From assembly GCA_021299465.1 (NCBI GenBank), contig JAJTHB010000015.1:1-45409 (forward strand): a DNA stretch of 45,409 nucleotides. Direction: 5' to 3'. This document shows, in pieces, positions 6,880 through 14,223 of the stretch. Below the pieces are notes generated by a model that was not told the DNA's origin, ran no database searches, and saw only the letters and a list, made by a program, of their open reading frames with translations. The translations under genes were made by a program, and so were the position numbers. The DNA is from Rickettsiales bacterium (lineage in GTDB: Bacteria > Pseudomonadota > Alphaproteobacteria > Rickettsiales > SXRF01). Each line of letters begins with the position of its first letter. Positions within the stretch are counted from its first letter, which is position 1.

Positions 6880-7626
6880 ATGAGAAAAACACTGCTACCT
6901 ATTATCCTGATTTTGCTTGTTTTAACGACAGTAATGCTGTGGATGACCAAAGACCAGCCCAGCGTACCGCAGCAGGTTGCGACCTCGCCATCGGCCGAAC
7001 TCGCCAACCAGCCACCGCCAGCGATCGGGGGAGCCTTTTCGCTGATAGGCCAGAACGGCCAGGCCGTTTCGGATGCTGATTTTCGCGGTAAGCTGATGCT
7101 GGTATTTTTCGGTTTCACCAATTGTCCGGACATCTGCCCGATTACCGCGAAATCGCTCTCGGATATGATGGGGCTGCTGGGTGATAAGGCGGATCAGGTG
7201 GCGCCGATTTTCATCACAGTCGATCCTGAGCGCGATACGCCGGAAGTGATGAAAAACTATTTTGCAAGTTTCGATCAGCGCATTCAGGCGCTCACGGGAA
7301 CGCCCGAGCAGATCAAGCAAGCGGCTTCTGCCTACAAGGCTTACTATGCGAAAGCGCAGCCGGAAGATGAGCAGGCGCAGGATCAGCAGATTGCAGGTCG
7401 TGAAGATGTGGCAGAGCCAGATGATCATGACGGGCATGGCGCAGCCCAGAATGATCCGCATGCTGGGCACGCTGCCCACGGCGGTCATGGCGCGAATGCT
7501 AATTACCTCGTCGATCATTCGGGCTATATTTACCTCATGAGCCGCGACGGTGTATATGTGAAGCATTTCCAGTATGATGCTTCGCCGGAGCAGCTGGCAG
7601 CAGCCGTGAAGGAGCTTTTGAACTAG
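6880..7626 (+). CDS. sco1: Sco1/SenC copper chaperone with His-rich insertion
   Basis: Sco proteins deliver copper to the CuA site of cytochrome oxidase and have a thioredoxin-like fold. This 248-residue protein has an N-terminal membrane anchor (residues 4-22). The copper ligands are Cys82 and Cys86 in TNCPDICP and the distal His213 in VDHSGYIYLM. Between the domain core and His213 lies an insertion, roughly residues 165-207. Its residues 181-206 contain seven histidines spaced as HDGHG and HAGHAAHGGHG repeats, which is unusual. The protein is anchored with its domain in the periplasm. It starts 3 bases upstream of gmk in effect (stop 7626, next ATG 7629), so the two are probably cotranscribed. 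Confidence 0.92.
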   Translation: MRKTLLPIILILLVLTTVMLWMTKDQPSVPQQVATSPSAELANQPPPAIGGAFSLIGQNGQAVSDADFRGKLMLVFFGFTNCPDICPITAKSLSDMMGLLGDKADQVAPIFITVDPERDTPEVMKNYFASFDQRIQALTGTPEQIKQAASAYKAYYAKAQPEDEQAQDQQIAGREDVAEPDDHDGHGAAQNDPHAGHAAHGGHGANANYLVDHSGYIYLMSRDGVYVKHFQYDASPEQLAAAVKELLN

Positions 7627-7628
7627 CC

Positions 7629-8282
7629 ATGTCGCTTCAGCGCAGCATCGAGCTTAAACGTAGGGGATTGCTCTTTATCCTTTCGTCGCCGTCGGGCGCG
7701 GGCAAGACCACGCTGTCACGAAAGCTGCTTGCGCGCTATGACAAGGCGGCAGCGCATGAGGCGATTCGCATGTCGGTGTCGGTCACCACGCGTAAACCCC
7801 GCCCGGGCGAAAAGCACGGCGAGGATTATTTTTTCCTTTCTGATGAGGAATATCAGCGCATGGTGGCGGGCGGTGAACTGCTGGAACATGCCAAGGTGTT
7901 TGAATATCACTACGGCACACCGGCGCATTTTGTGCGCGGCTGCATTGGTCAGGGCACCGACGTGCTCTTCGATATTGACTGGCAGGGCACACAGCAGCTG
8001 AAGAGCAAAAACCCGGATGACCTCGTGAGCGTGTTCATCCTGCCGCCTTCGATGAGCGAGCTGGAGCGCCGCCTGAAAGCCCGCGCGCAGGACAGCGATG
8101 AGGTGGTGAAAAAGCGCATGAGCAAGGCCGAGGCGGAGATCAGCCACTGGCAGGAATATGACTATGTGCTGATCAACCATGATCTTGGTGAGACGCTGGA
8201 AAAAATCGATTCCATTCTGAAGGCAGAACGTCTACGGCGTGTACGTCAGGAGGGGCTGGCTGGGTTTATTTCTTCGCTATAG
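7629..8282 (+). CDS. gmk: Guanylate kinase
   Basis: This enzyme phosphorylates GMP to GDP with ATP. The 217-residue protein has the P-loop SSPSGAGKTT at residues 19-28, the GMP-binding SVTTRKPRPGE block and the later GTD.LFDIDWQG segment of the family. The length is normal. It begins two bases after the sco stop. The 3' end overlaps the convergent rsmA gene by 17 bases, so the last residues of both proteins are encoded by the same DNA. Cytoplasmic. Confidence 0.97.
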   Translation: MSLQRSIELKRRGLLFILSSPSGAGKTTLSRKLLARYDKAAAHEAIRMSVSVTTRKPRPGEKHGEDYFFLSDEEYQRMVAGGELLEHAKVFEYHYGTPAHFVRGCIGQGTDVLFDIDWQGTQQLKSKNPDDLVSVFILPPSMSELERRLKARAQDSDEVVKKRMSKAEAEISHWQEYDYVLINHDLGETLEKIDSILKAERLRRVRQEGLAGFISSL

Positions 8283-9105
8283 CTGCGGCCAACCTACAAA
8301 ACTCTTCCACGCTTAATTGCTCAGCGCGTTTGGTGCCATCAATACCGCTAGCTGCGAGCAGCTGTTCGATATCCACACCCAGCGTTTTAAGCGAGACACG
8401 CAGCATTTTGCGGCGCTGGTTGAAGGCGCTAGCCAGCACTTTTTCCAGCGCTTCTTTAGGCACCTCCACCAGCGGTTTTTCTCGCGGCGTCAGGGTGATC
8501 ACAGCGGAATGGACTTTGGGCGGCGGGCTGAAGGCTTCGGGCGGCAGATCCATATCCCAGCGTGCTTCGCACAGCCACTGAGCAAACACTGACAAGCTCC
8601 CGTAAGCCTTGCTTCCCGGCGCAGCGGTGATGCGCTCGGCCACTTCTTTCTGGAACATCAGGGTGAGGGATTCGAAGTTCGAGCCGGGCGTAGCATAAAT
8701 CTGCTCCAGCCAATTTAGCAGCAGCTGCGTGCCGACATTGTAAGGCAGGTTGGCGATGACCCTTCGTGGCGGCGGCACTTGCTTGAGCAGGTTTACGCTG
8801 AGCGCATCCTCATGCAGGATGGTCAGCCTGTCGGGAAAAGCTTCAGCGAGTTCGTGCATGATGGCAATCGCGCGGTCATCTTTTTCCACCACATAGACGT
8901 GCTTCGATTTTGAACGCAGCAGCGAGCGCGTAAGCCCGCCCGGGCCGGGGCCGATTTCGATGGCGCTGATCCCGTTTAAGTCTCCTGCGTAGCGCACGAT
9001 TTGCTCGGTAATACCCTCATCCAGCAGGAAATGCTGGCCGAGCGATTTCTTTGCATCAAGGCCATAGCGGTGGATGGTGGCAGCGAGTGTAGGAAGTTGT
9101 TGCAT
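8266..9105 (-). CDS. rsmA: 16S rRNA dimethyladenosine transferase RsmA (KsgA)
   Basis: RsmA dimethylates two adjacent adenosines near the 3' end of 16S rRNA during small-subunit maturation. The 279-residue protein has the entry motif KKSLGQHFLLDE, the SAM-binding EIGPGPGGLTRSLL and the catalytic NLPYN. The C-terminal helical domain has a typical FNQRRKMLRVSLK segment. The ATG at 9105 lies next to the edge of palindrome copy C, which carries a possible minus-strand promoter. No strong ribosome site is visible, since the bases before the ATG are GCAACCTAACATCC. It converges on gmk. Confidence 0.96.
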   Translation of the reverse strand: MQQLPTLAATIHRYGLDAKKSLGQHFLLDEGITEQIVRYAGDLNGISAIEIGPGPGGLTRSLLRSKSKHVYVVEKDDRAIAIMHELAEAFPDRLTILHEDALSVNLLKQVPPPRRVIANLPYNVGTQLLLNWLEQIYATPGSNFESLTLMFQKEVAERITAAPGSKAYGSLSVFAQWLCEARWDMDLPPEAFSPPPKVHSAVITLTPREKPLVEVPKEALEKVLASAFNQRRKMLRVSLKTLGVDIEQLLAASGIDGTKRAEQLSVEEFCRLAAAIAKK

Positions 9106-9124
9106 GGATGTTAGGTTGCGAAAG

Positions 9125-9153
9125 TTGCGTAGGTTTCGGAAGTTGCGTATGCT
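9125..9153 (+). promoter_or_regulatory. Plus-strand promoter-like pair inside copy C
   Basis: TTGCGT (9125-9130) and TATGCT (9148-9153) are 17 bases apart, facing the CobD/CbiB-like gene at 9205. Confidence 0.45.
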
Positions 9154-9158
9154 TGCTT

Positions 9159-9187
9159 AACCTACGAAACCTAAGAAACATACGCAA
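9159..9187 (-). promoter_or_regulatory. Minus-strand promoter-like pair inside copy C
   Basis: On the minus strand TTGCGT (9187-9182) and TAGGTT (9164-9159) are 17 bases apart, facing rsmA. The -10 match is weak. In copies A and B, which have no minus-strand gene to serve, this arm lacks TTGCG. Confidence 0.35.
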
Positions 9188-9204
9188 CCTACGAAACCTC
9201 ATCT

Positions 9205-10119
9205 ATGGATCATGCCCTCATCGCTTTACTGGCATTGCTGCTGAATCTTGCTCTTGGCGGGCCGAGGGCGCTGTATGAGGCCAGCGGCATTGTTCGCTTG
9301 TCGCGTATTCCGGCGAAGCTGCTGCGCGACCGCGAGCCATTTTTTACTAAGGAAAATCAACCGATTCTGCTGGTAGGCTACACCCTTGCGATGGCTTGTG
9401 CGACAGGGCTTTTTTTCCATTTCATCCTGCGCGGCAATATTCAGTTTGTGGAAATTATCATCGTCGCCTGCCTGCTGCCGATCCGGCCGGCGCTGGAGCG
9501 CGTATGGTTTATCCGTACCGCCCTGATGGCTGGCGATGTTACGGGGGCGCGAAAACAGCTCGAAGGTACGGTATGGAAGCATCATGTGCTGCTTGATGAG
9601 CATGGTGTGGCGCGCGCCGGCGCTGAGCTTGCAGCGGCGGTGTTTCATGAGCGTTTACTGCATCCGCTGATATGGTATCTCGCGCTTGGCCTGCCAGGAT
9701 TATTGGTATGCCGCAGTGTGACACTGATGAAAGAGGCTCTGCCCTCCTCCTTTAATGCGGAGGGTTATATTCACCAGCTCACCTTTGGTGTGTTTAAGCT
9801 TACGAGCTGGGTTTCATCGCGGCTCATGGCGATCATCTGGCTCATAGCCTCGCTGTTTGTACCGCCGTCCGATGCTCTAAAAACCAGTAACCAGCTGGCC
9901 TCTTCCGCTACGACGGCAGCACCGCTTGCTTATGCGATTGAGGCGGTGGCGGTGGTGCTTGGGGCGGCGCTGGGCGGGCCGACATCGGCGTATGTGAACC
10001 AGATCTGGCTGGGCAGCGGTTCAGCAAAACAAGCGCCAGCGCAGCTTTACCGCCTGCTTATCATGAGCGGTTTTGCGCTGGTGGTAATGCTACTTCTTCT
10101 TGGGCTTTTTGCGAGCTAG
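9205..10119 (+). CDS. Divergent CobD/CbiB-like (or AmpE-like) membrane protein
   Basis: This 304-residue integral membrane protein has hydrophobic segments near residues 3-18, 53-75 and 83-95, around the ALGLPGLLV stretch, and at the C terminus. The general pattern resembles CbiB/CobD, the membrane amidase that joins aminopropanol to adenosylcobyric acid. The family's ENTSDG-type active segment is replaced here by FHERLLHPLIWYLALGLPG, and no other cobalamin gene is in the window. A non-biosynthetic paralogue, as in the related AmpE branch, is therefore more likely. The ATG at 9205 follows palindrome copy C directly. The 3' end overlaps the convergent patatin gene by 30 bases. Confidence 0.6.
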   Translation: MDHALIALLALLLNLALGGPRALYEASGIVRLSRIPAKLLRDREPFFTKENQPILLVGYTLAMACATGLFFHFILRGNIQFVEIIIVACLLPIRPALERVWFIRTALMAGDVTGARKQLEGTVWKHHVLLDEHGVARAGAELAAAVFHERLLHPLIWYLALGLPGLLVCRSVTLMKEALPSSFNAEGYIHQLTFGVFKLTSWVSSRLMAIIWLIASLFVPPSDALKTSNQLASSATTAAPLAYAIEAVAVVLGAALGGPTSAYVNQIWLGSGSAKQAPAQLYRLLIMSGFALVVMLLLLGLFAS

Positions 10120-11163
10120 ATCGGTCATCGCCATGCCGCAGGTTGGGCCGGTGAGAAACTTATCACGGATATTCAGCGTGGATTTCTTGCCGATATCACT
10201 CCAGTGTGCCTTTAGCCATTCATCGGCATTCTGCCTGCCCATATTTTTGAGATAGACAAAAAAATCCCAGTCCGCGTTCATCTTGCTTGAGGCGTTGAGC
10301 TCATGCATCTCATCGGCTGCGTAGACAAGGTGCATCTTGATGTCCTTGTACTGCTTCTTATCGAGCTTGCCCTCTTTAATCAGGCGCGAGACAAAATCAA
10401 TCGCGCGCATCTCAGCGATCAGGCTGGAGTTGAAGGTGATTTCATTGAGGCGGTTGATGATCTCGCTTGCGGAGCGCGGCAGCTGCGTGTTGCGAATAGG
10501 GTTGATTTGCACCAGCAATACATCATCGCTTTTGCAATTATAAATCAGCGGCCAGATGGCGGGGTTACCCATATAGCCGCCGTCCCAGTAATGATCGCCG
10601 TCAATCTCAATCGCCTGAAACAAAAACGGGATGCAGGCCGAGGCGAGCAGCACATCAGTGGTGATTTCCTCACAGGAAAAGACGCGCGCCTGACCGCTTT
10701 CGACATGGGTTGCGGCGATGAAAATCTTGATCAGTCCACAAGCTTTGATAGCGTCGTGATCGAGCATGTCATCAAGGATGTAGCGCATCGGATTTAAATT
10801 CATCGGGTTCAAATCGTAAGGCGAGAACATGCGGCTCATCAGATCCACCCACTGGTAGCTTGCTGTATTATCCATGTTCCAGCCGGAAAAGGCGCGCTCA
10901 AAAGGGTTTTTGTGTAAGGGGCCGAACGCGCCCGCCTCGCTGATCCGCATCCAGAAACGCTCAAGGTCCTCCTTCGCGCCCTCGCGGCCGTTTTTCATGT
11001 AGCCGTTTACGAGCAGCGCGGCGTTCATCGCACCGGCAGAGGTGCCGGAGATGCCATCAATGGTTAAGTCTTTTTCCTCCAGCAGTCTGTCGAGCACGCC
11101 CCAAGTGAACGCCCCGTGCGCGCCGCCGCCCTGAAGGGCGAGATTGATGGTTTTGCTGGTCAT
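10090..11163 (-). CDS. Patatin-like phospholipase
   Basis: Patatin-family lipases use a Ser-Asp dyad to release fatty acids from lipids. This 357-residue protein has the oxyanion-hole motif GGGAHG (residues 12-17), the nucleophile Ser42 in GTSAG and the catalytic Asp194 in DGG. The C-terminal half, after about residue 260, is helical and may be a separate domain. The start at 11163 is chosen because its ATG overlaps the stop of the upstream dehydrogenase as ATGA, which implies translational coupling, and because the family motif begins ten residues later. The longer frame to 11229 would read into the dehydrogenase gene. Coupling to a ketone-body enzyme suggests lipid or polyhydroxybutyrate turnover. 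No signal peptide is seen. Confidence 0.9.
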   Translation of the reverse strand: MTSKTINLALQGGGAHGAFTWGVLDRLLEEKDLTIDGISGTSAGAMNAALLVNGYMKNGREGAKEDLERFWMRISEAGAFGPLHKNPFERAFSGWNMDNTASYQWVDLMSRMFSPYDLNPMNLNPMRYILDDMLDHDAIKACGLIKIFIAATHVESGQARVFSCEEITTDVLLASACIPFLFQAIEIDGDHYWDGGYMGNPAIWPLIYNCKSDDVLLVQINPIRNTQLPRSASEIINRLNEITFNSSLIAEMRAIDFVSRLIKEGKLDKKQYKDIKMHLVYAADEMHELNASSKMNADWDFFVYLKNMGRQNADEWLKAHWSDIGKKSTLNIRDKFLTGPTCGMAMTDLARKKPKKK

Positions 11164-11942
11164 TGTGCTGTCCAGCCGCCATCCATCGAGATCACCTCTC
11201 CGGTCATGGCCGCGCTGTGGGGGCCGCACAGGAACACCGCCATCGCGCCGATATCTTCCGGCGTGTTGAAGCGTTTTTTTGGTTGTTTTTCGCCGAGCAG
11301 TTCTGCCTCGGCTTTTTTGGCATCGCAGCCCTGCGCCTTTGCGCGGTCATCGATCTGTTTTTGCACCAGCGGGGTCAGCACCCAGCCCGGGCAGATGGCG
11401 TTGGCGGTGATGTTGAAATCTGCCGTTTCCAGCGCGGTAACTTTGGTCAGGCCTAAAATGCCATGTTTGGAAGCGACATAGGCCGATTTCTGTTTGGAGG
11501 CGACAAGGCCATGCGCCGAGGCGATGTTGATGATGCGGCCAAAGTTATTTTTTTTCATTCCCGGCAAAGCTGCTTTCATCGCATGGAACGCCGATGACAG
11601 GTTGATGGCGATGATCGCATCCCATTTTTCCTGCGGGAAATCCTCGACATTGGCGGTGAACTGGATACCGGCGTTATTGACTAAAATATCGCAGCTACCG
11701 AACGTATCTTCGCACTGCTTCACCATCGCCGCAATCTGGTCGGGTTTACTCATATCAGCGCTCGAATGAGCATCTTTAACGCCATATTTAGCCGCGATAT
11801 CTTTCAGCTCTGCATCAATCGCCGCCGCATCGCCGAAACCATTGATCAGTACATTGCAGCCGCTTTCCGCGAGCTTGTAAGCGATGCCCATGCCGATACC
11901 GGAGGTGGAGCCGGTGACGATAGCGTTTTTTCCTTTAAGCAT
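11160..11942 (-). CDS. bdhA: 3-hydroxybutyrate dehydrogenase (short-chain dehydrogenase)
   Basis: This 260-residue short-chain dehydrogenase probably interconverts 3-hydroxybutyrate and acetoacetate with NAD. It has the cofactor motif TGSTSGIG (residues 10-17), NNAG at 89-92, and the catalytic Ser142, Tyr155 and Lys159 in the segment ASAHGLVAS...YVASK. The family-specific AICPGWVLTPLV and LLGEKQP segments support the 3-hydroxybutyrate assignment over FabG. The start at 11942 is preferred because AAGAAAGGAAA lies upstream. An earlier ATG at 11987 falls inside the neighbouring inverted repeat. The gene is coupled to the patatin lipase. Confidence 0.9.
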   Translation of the reverse strand: MLKGKNAIVTGSTSGIGMGIAYKLAESGCNVLINGFGDAAAIDAELKDIAAKYGVKDAHSSADMSKPDQIAAMVKQCEDTFGSCDILVNNAGIQFTANVEDFPQEKWDAIIAINLSSAFHAMKAALPGMKKNNFGRIINIASAHGLVASKQKSAYVASKHGILGLTKVTALETADFNITANAICPGWVLTPLVQKQIDDRAKAQGCDAKKAEAELLGEKQPKKRFNTPEDIGAMAVFLCGPHSAAMTGEVISMDGGWTAQ

Positions 11943-11960
11943 GTGGAAATTTTCCTTTCT

Positions 11961-12035
11961 TGTCATGCTCGGGCTAGACCCGAGCATCCATCTTTATATT
12001 AGAGATGGACCCTCGGCTCAAGGCCGAGGGTGACA
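11961..12035. repeat. REP-like inverted repeat (TGTCATGCTCGGG family)
   Basis: TGTCATGCTCGGGCTAGACC begins an arm that contains a local hairpin (CTCGGGCTAGACCCGAG). The other arm ends in GAGGGTGACA and contains CCTCGGCTCAAGGCCGAGG. The outer ends TGTCA/TGACA and the inner ATCT/AGAT pair. It fills the gap between the bdhA leader and the stop of the sensor kinase and may act as a barrier between the two transcripts. Confidence 0.75.
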
Positions 12036-12043
12036 AATTCTTT

Positions 12044-13444
12044 TTAGGACCCAAATTCTATTCTTACCCTAAGCCCCGGCCGGTTATCTTCAAGTGTTAT
12101 TCGCGCTTTGTGAATGCGGGCGATGGCGGCGACCAGCGACAGGCCAAGCCCGTTGCCCTTGCTGCCCCTGCTCTGCTCGAGACGGAAGAATTTTTCAAAG
12201 ACCTTGTCGTGATATTCGGGTGGGATGCCTGGGCCGCCGTCTGCAATGAGTACCGAGATGCTACCTTCATGTTGCTCGATGCTGATGGAAATAGCGCCAT
12301 GTTCGGGTGTGAATTTAATCGCGTTATCGATCAAATTCGCAAAGGCCTGAGTGAGAAGATTTTTCTCGCCTTGAACGATGTAGTTGTTATCTGTAACCGG
12401 CAGCAGCGCGAAATTCAGGTGTTTCTCAGCGGCATACGGCTCGTAAAATTCGATTAGATTTTCTATCACCTCACGTACATCACATGGCTCGAATGTCACG
12501 GATTCTGGCCTTGCTTCCAGCTCAGAAATTTTAAGGATGGAGTTGAAGGTGCTAACCAAACCTTCCATCTCGCGCGCGTTTTTTTCAAGCAGGCGGTAGG
12601 CGGGGTTTGCGGGTTCGATGCTGCGCAGGCCAGCATCGAGGCGGTTAATGATGCGCGACAGCGGCGTGCGCAAATCATGGGCGATATTGCTTGAAAATTG
12701 CGAGAGTGAAAGCAGCAGCATCTCGTTACGATCAAGCATGCGGTTGAGGTTCGAGGATAGCTCATCAAATTCGTCGCCGCCCCGTGTTGCAGGAATGCGC
12801 GCCGATAAATTGCCGCGCATGATAGTTGCGGCCGAGCGGTTGATGATGCTCAAGCGATGAATCACGCTGCGAGTGATGATGAGCGCGCCGATAAAGGCCA
12901 TCATCAGCGTGACGAGAAGGCTCGCCCAGAAAGTCTGGATGATCGTTTGTTTGACGCGGTCATTGGCCTGCATGGTTTCGCCGATAAGCAGCATTCTCCA
13001 TTTCGATAGCGGAATGGTCAGCGCTTTGACTTCAATGCCCTCGGGAATATTCCGCGCACTTTCGATGTAAAAACGAATCCACTCGCCTTCTTTTTCAAAG
13101 GTGCCTTCCTTGGTGATGGTTTTTGGCCAGGTGTTCAGGTTGCCGGCGAGCCGCTCCTGCTCGCGGTTGACCAAGAGGAAAATACGCGAGGCTTCGTCAT
13201 CTTCGGCAATGAGTTCGCGGATGCGCCGCTCTACACCTGCCGAGCCATTTTCACGATATTCATTGAGTAGGTAGGAATATTGCAGCCGGATCGAATCGCT
13301 CACCTGCGTATCGATGTAGCGCATGGCAAACGTATAGATGAACGCAAACAGCAGCACGGCCGACAGGCTGAACAGCCCGACATACACCAGCGCGAGGCGG
13401 AACGTGAAGGTGTTGACGGTGCGGGCGAGGCGCGAGAACATCAT
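12044..13444 (-). CDS. Two-component sensor histidine kinase
   Basis: This 466-residue membrane kinase has two transmembrane helices (about residues 17-40 and 172-193) flanking a periplasmic sensor region of about 130 residues. A HAMP segment follows (SVIHRLSIINRSAATIMRGN). The phosphoacceptor is His256 in SNIAHDLRTPLSR. The catalytic ATPase domain has the N box (ANLIDNAIKFTP), G1 box (DGGPGIP) and G2 box (GNGLGLSLV). It phosphorylates the regulator encoded just upstream, whose stop overlaps this ATG as ATGA. The periplasmic segment gives no clear hint of the signal. The overall shape is like the envelope- or metal-sensing kinases paired with OmpR-type regulators. Confidence 0.93.
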   Translation of the reverse strand: MMFSRLARTVNTFTFRLALVYVGLFSLSAVLLFAFIYTFAMRYIDTQVSDSIRLQYSYLLNEYRENGSAGVERRIRELIAEDDEASRIFLLVNREQERLAGNLNTWPKTITKEGTFEKEGEWIRFYIESARNIPEGIEVKALTIPLSKWRMLLIGETMQANDRVKQTIIQTFWASLLVTLMMAFIGALIITRSVIHRLSIINRSAATIMRGNLSARIPATRGGDEFDELSSNLNRMLDRNEMLLLSLSQFSSNIAHDLRTPLSRIINRLDAGLRSIEPANPAYRLLEKNAREMEGLVSTFNSILKISELEARPESVTFEPCDVREVIENLIEFYEPYAAEKHLNFALLPVTDNNYIVQGEKNLLTQAFANLIDNAIKFTPEHGAISISIEQHEGSISVLIADGGPGIPPEYHDKVFEKFFRLEQSRGSKGNGLGLSLVAAIARIHKARITLEDNRPGLRVRIEFGS

Positions 13445-14112
13445 GCCACTAGCTTATAGCCAGCGCCGCGCAGCGTTTGAATCATACTTTTGTCGAAGCC
13501 TTTATCGATCTTCTGGCGCAGGCGGCTGATATGCACGTCGATGACATTGGTCTGCGGGTCAAAATTATAATCCCACACATGCTCCAGCAGCATGGTGCGG
13601 GTGATGACGGTGCCGCTGTTTCGCATCAGATATTCGAGCAGTGAAAATTCGCGTGCCTGCAGGTCGATCTCTTTTCCAGCGCGGCGCACGGTGCGTGTGA
13701 GCAGGTCCATCTCCAGCTCGCCGCAAACAAGTTTGGTGACGGCTTTTTCGCCGCTTTTGCGGCGGGTGATGGTCTCAAGGCGCGCCATGAGTTCAGTAAA
13801 AGAGTAAGGCTTGGCGAGGTAATCATCGGCGCCGGCTTTAAGGCCTTTCACCTTCTCTTCCACCTTATCAAGCGCGGTTAGAAACAGGATCGGCGTTTCA
13901 TTGCCCGAAGCGCGCAGCGTCTGCACCACGGTCATGCCGTCCACTTCCGGCACCATGCGATCAACGATCAGTGCGTCGTAATGTTCGGTGGTGGCCATGA
14001 ACAGGCCGTCTTTTCCTGAGGCGCGGTGATCCACTACATGGCCATGCTCGCGCAGCCCCTTGGCGAGGTATTTGGCGGATTCAAGATCGTCTTCAATAAG
14101 CAGAAGTTTCAT
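13441..14112 (-). CDS. OmpR-family response regulator
   Basis: This 223-residue protein has a receiver domain with acidic pocket residues at 7-9 (IEDD), the phosphorylation site Asp51 (LIVDRMVPEVDG) and the conserved Lys in LAKPYSF. A winged-helix DNA-binding domain follows (EFSLLEYLMRNSGTVITRTMLLEHVW, then DVHISRLRQKI and the terminal RGAGYKL hairpin). It is coupled to the kinase gene by an ATGA overlap. The gene begins about 9 bases from a REP-like repeat (14121-14221), so its promoter must lie in or beyond that repeat. The target genes cannot be told from the window. Confidence 0.95.
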   Translation of the reverse strand: MKLLLIEDDLESAKYLAKGLREHGHVVDHRASGKDGLFMATTEHYDALIVDRMVPEVDGMTVVQTLRASGNETPILFLTALDKVEEKVKGLKAGADDYLAKPYSFTELMARLETITRRKSGEKAVTKLVCGELEMDLLTRTVRRAGKEIDLQAREFSLLEYLMRNSGTVITRTMLLEHVWDYNFDPQTNVIDVHISRLRQKIDKGFDKSMIQTLRGAGYKLVA

Positions 14113-14120
14113 GGTGCTAG

Positions 14121-14221
14121 CTCCGCATTGATTGCGGTGTCCGGTTCATATCAATGTTGATTTTAAGCAAAGAACATAACGTATTTGGAAAAAAATACCA
14201 GACCTCGCAATAAGTCAGGGG
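14121..14221. repeat. Inverted repeat of the CCGCA...TTGCGG family, copy 1
   Basis: The left arm, CTCCGCATTGATTGCGGTGT then CCGGTT, pairs imperfectly with the right arm TACCAGACCTCGCAATAAGT then CAGGGG across an AT-rich centre of about 45 bases. A second copy with the same layout is at 15068-15171. The two copies flank the unknown gene at 14224-15060. This copy fills the leader region of the response regulator. Confidence 0.7.
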
Positions 14222-14223
14222 TT

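Larger units (their letters stand above)
9109..9200. repeat. Iterated 9-bp palindrome, copy C, between divergent genes
   Basis: Left-arm units (TAGGTTG, CGAAAGTTG, CGTAGGTTT, CGGAAGTTG, CGTATGCTT) and right-arm units (AACCTACGA, AACCTAAGA, AACATACGC, AACCTACGA, AACCTC) form the longest copy. It fills the whole gap between rsmA on the minus strand and the CobD-like gene on the plus strand. Both start codons sit at its edges, each preceded by an AACCT unit and neither by a clear ribosome site. Confidence 0.87.

Noticed and set aside
4472-9200. CRISPR array from the tandem 9-bp units
   Set aside because: Units are contiguous with no unique spacers, arms are inverted, and there are no cas genes.
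11943-11987. Upstream ATG that would extend bdhA by 15 residues
   Set aside because: It falls in the inverted repeat and lacks a ribosome site, while the ATG at 11942 has one and fits the family length.
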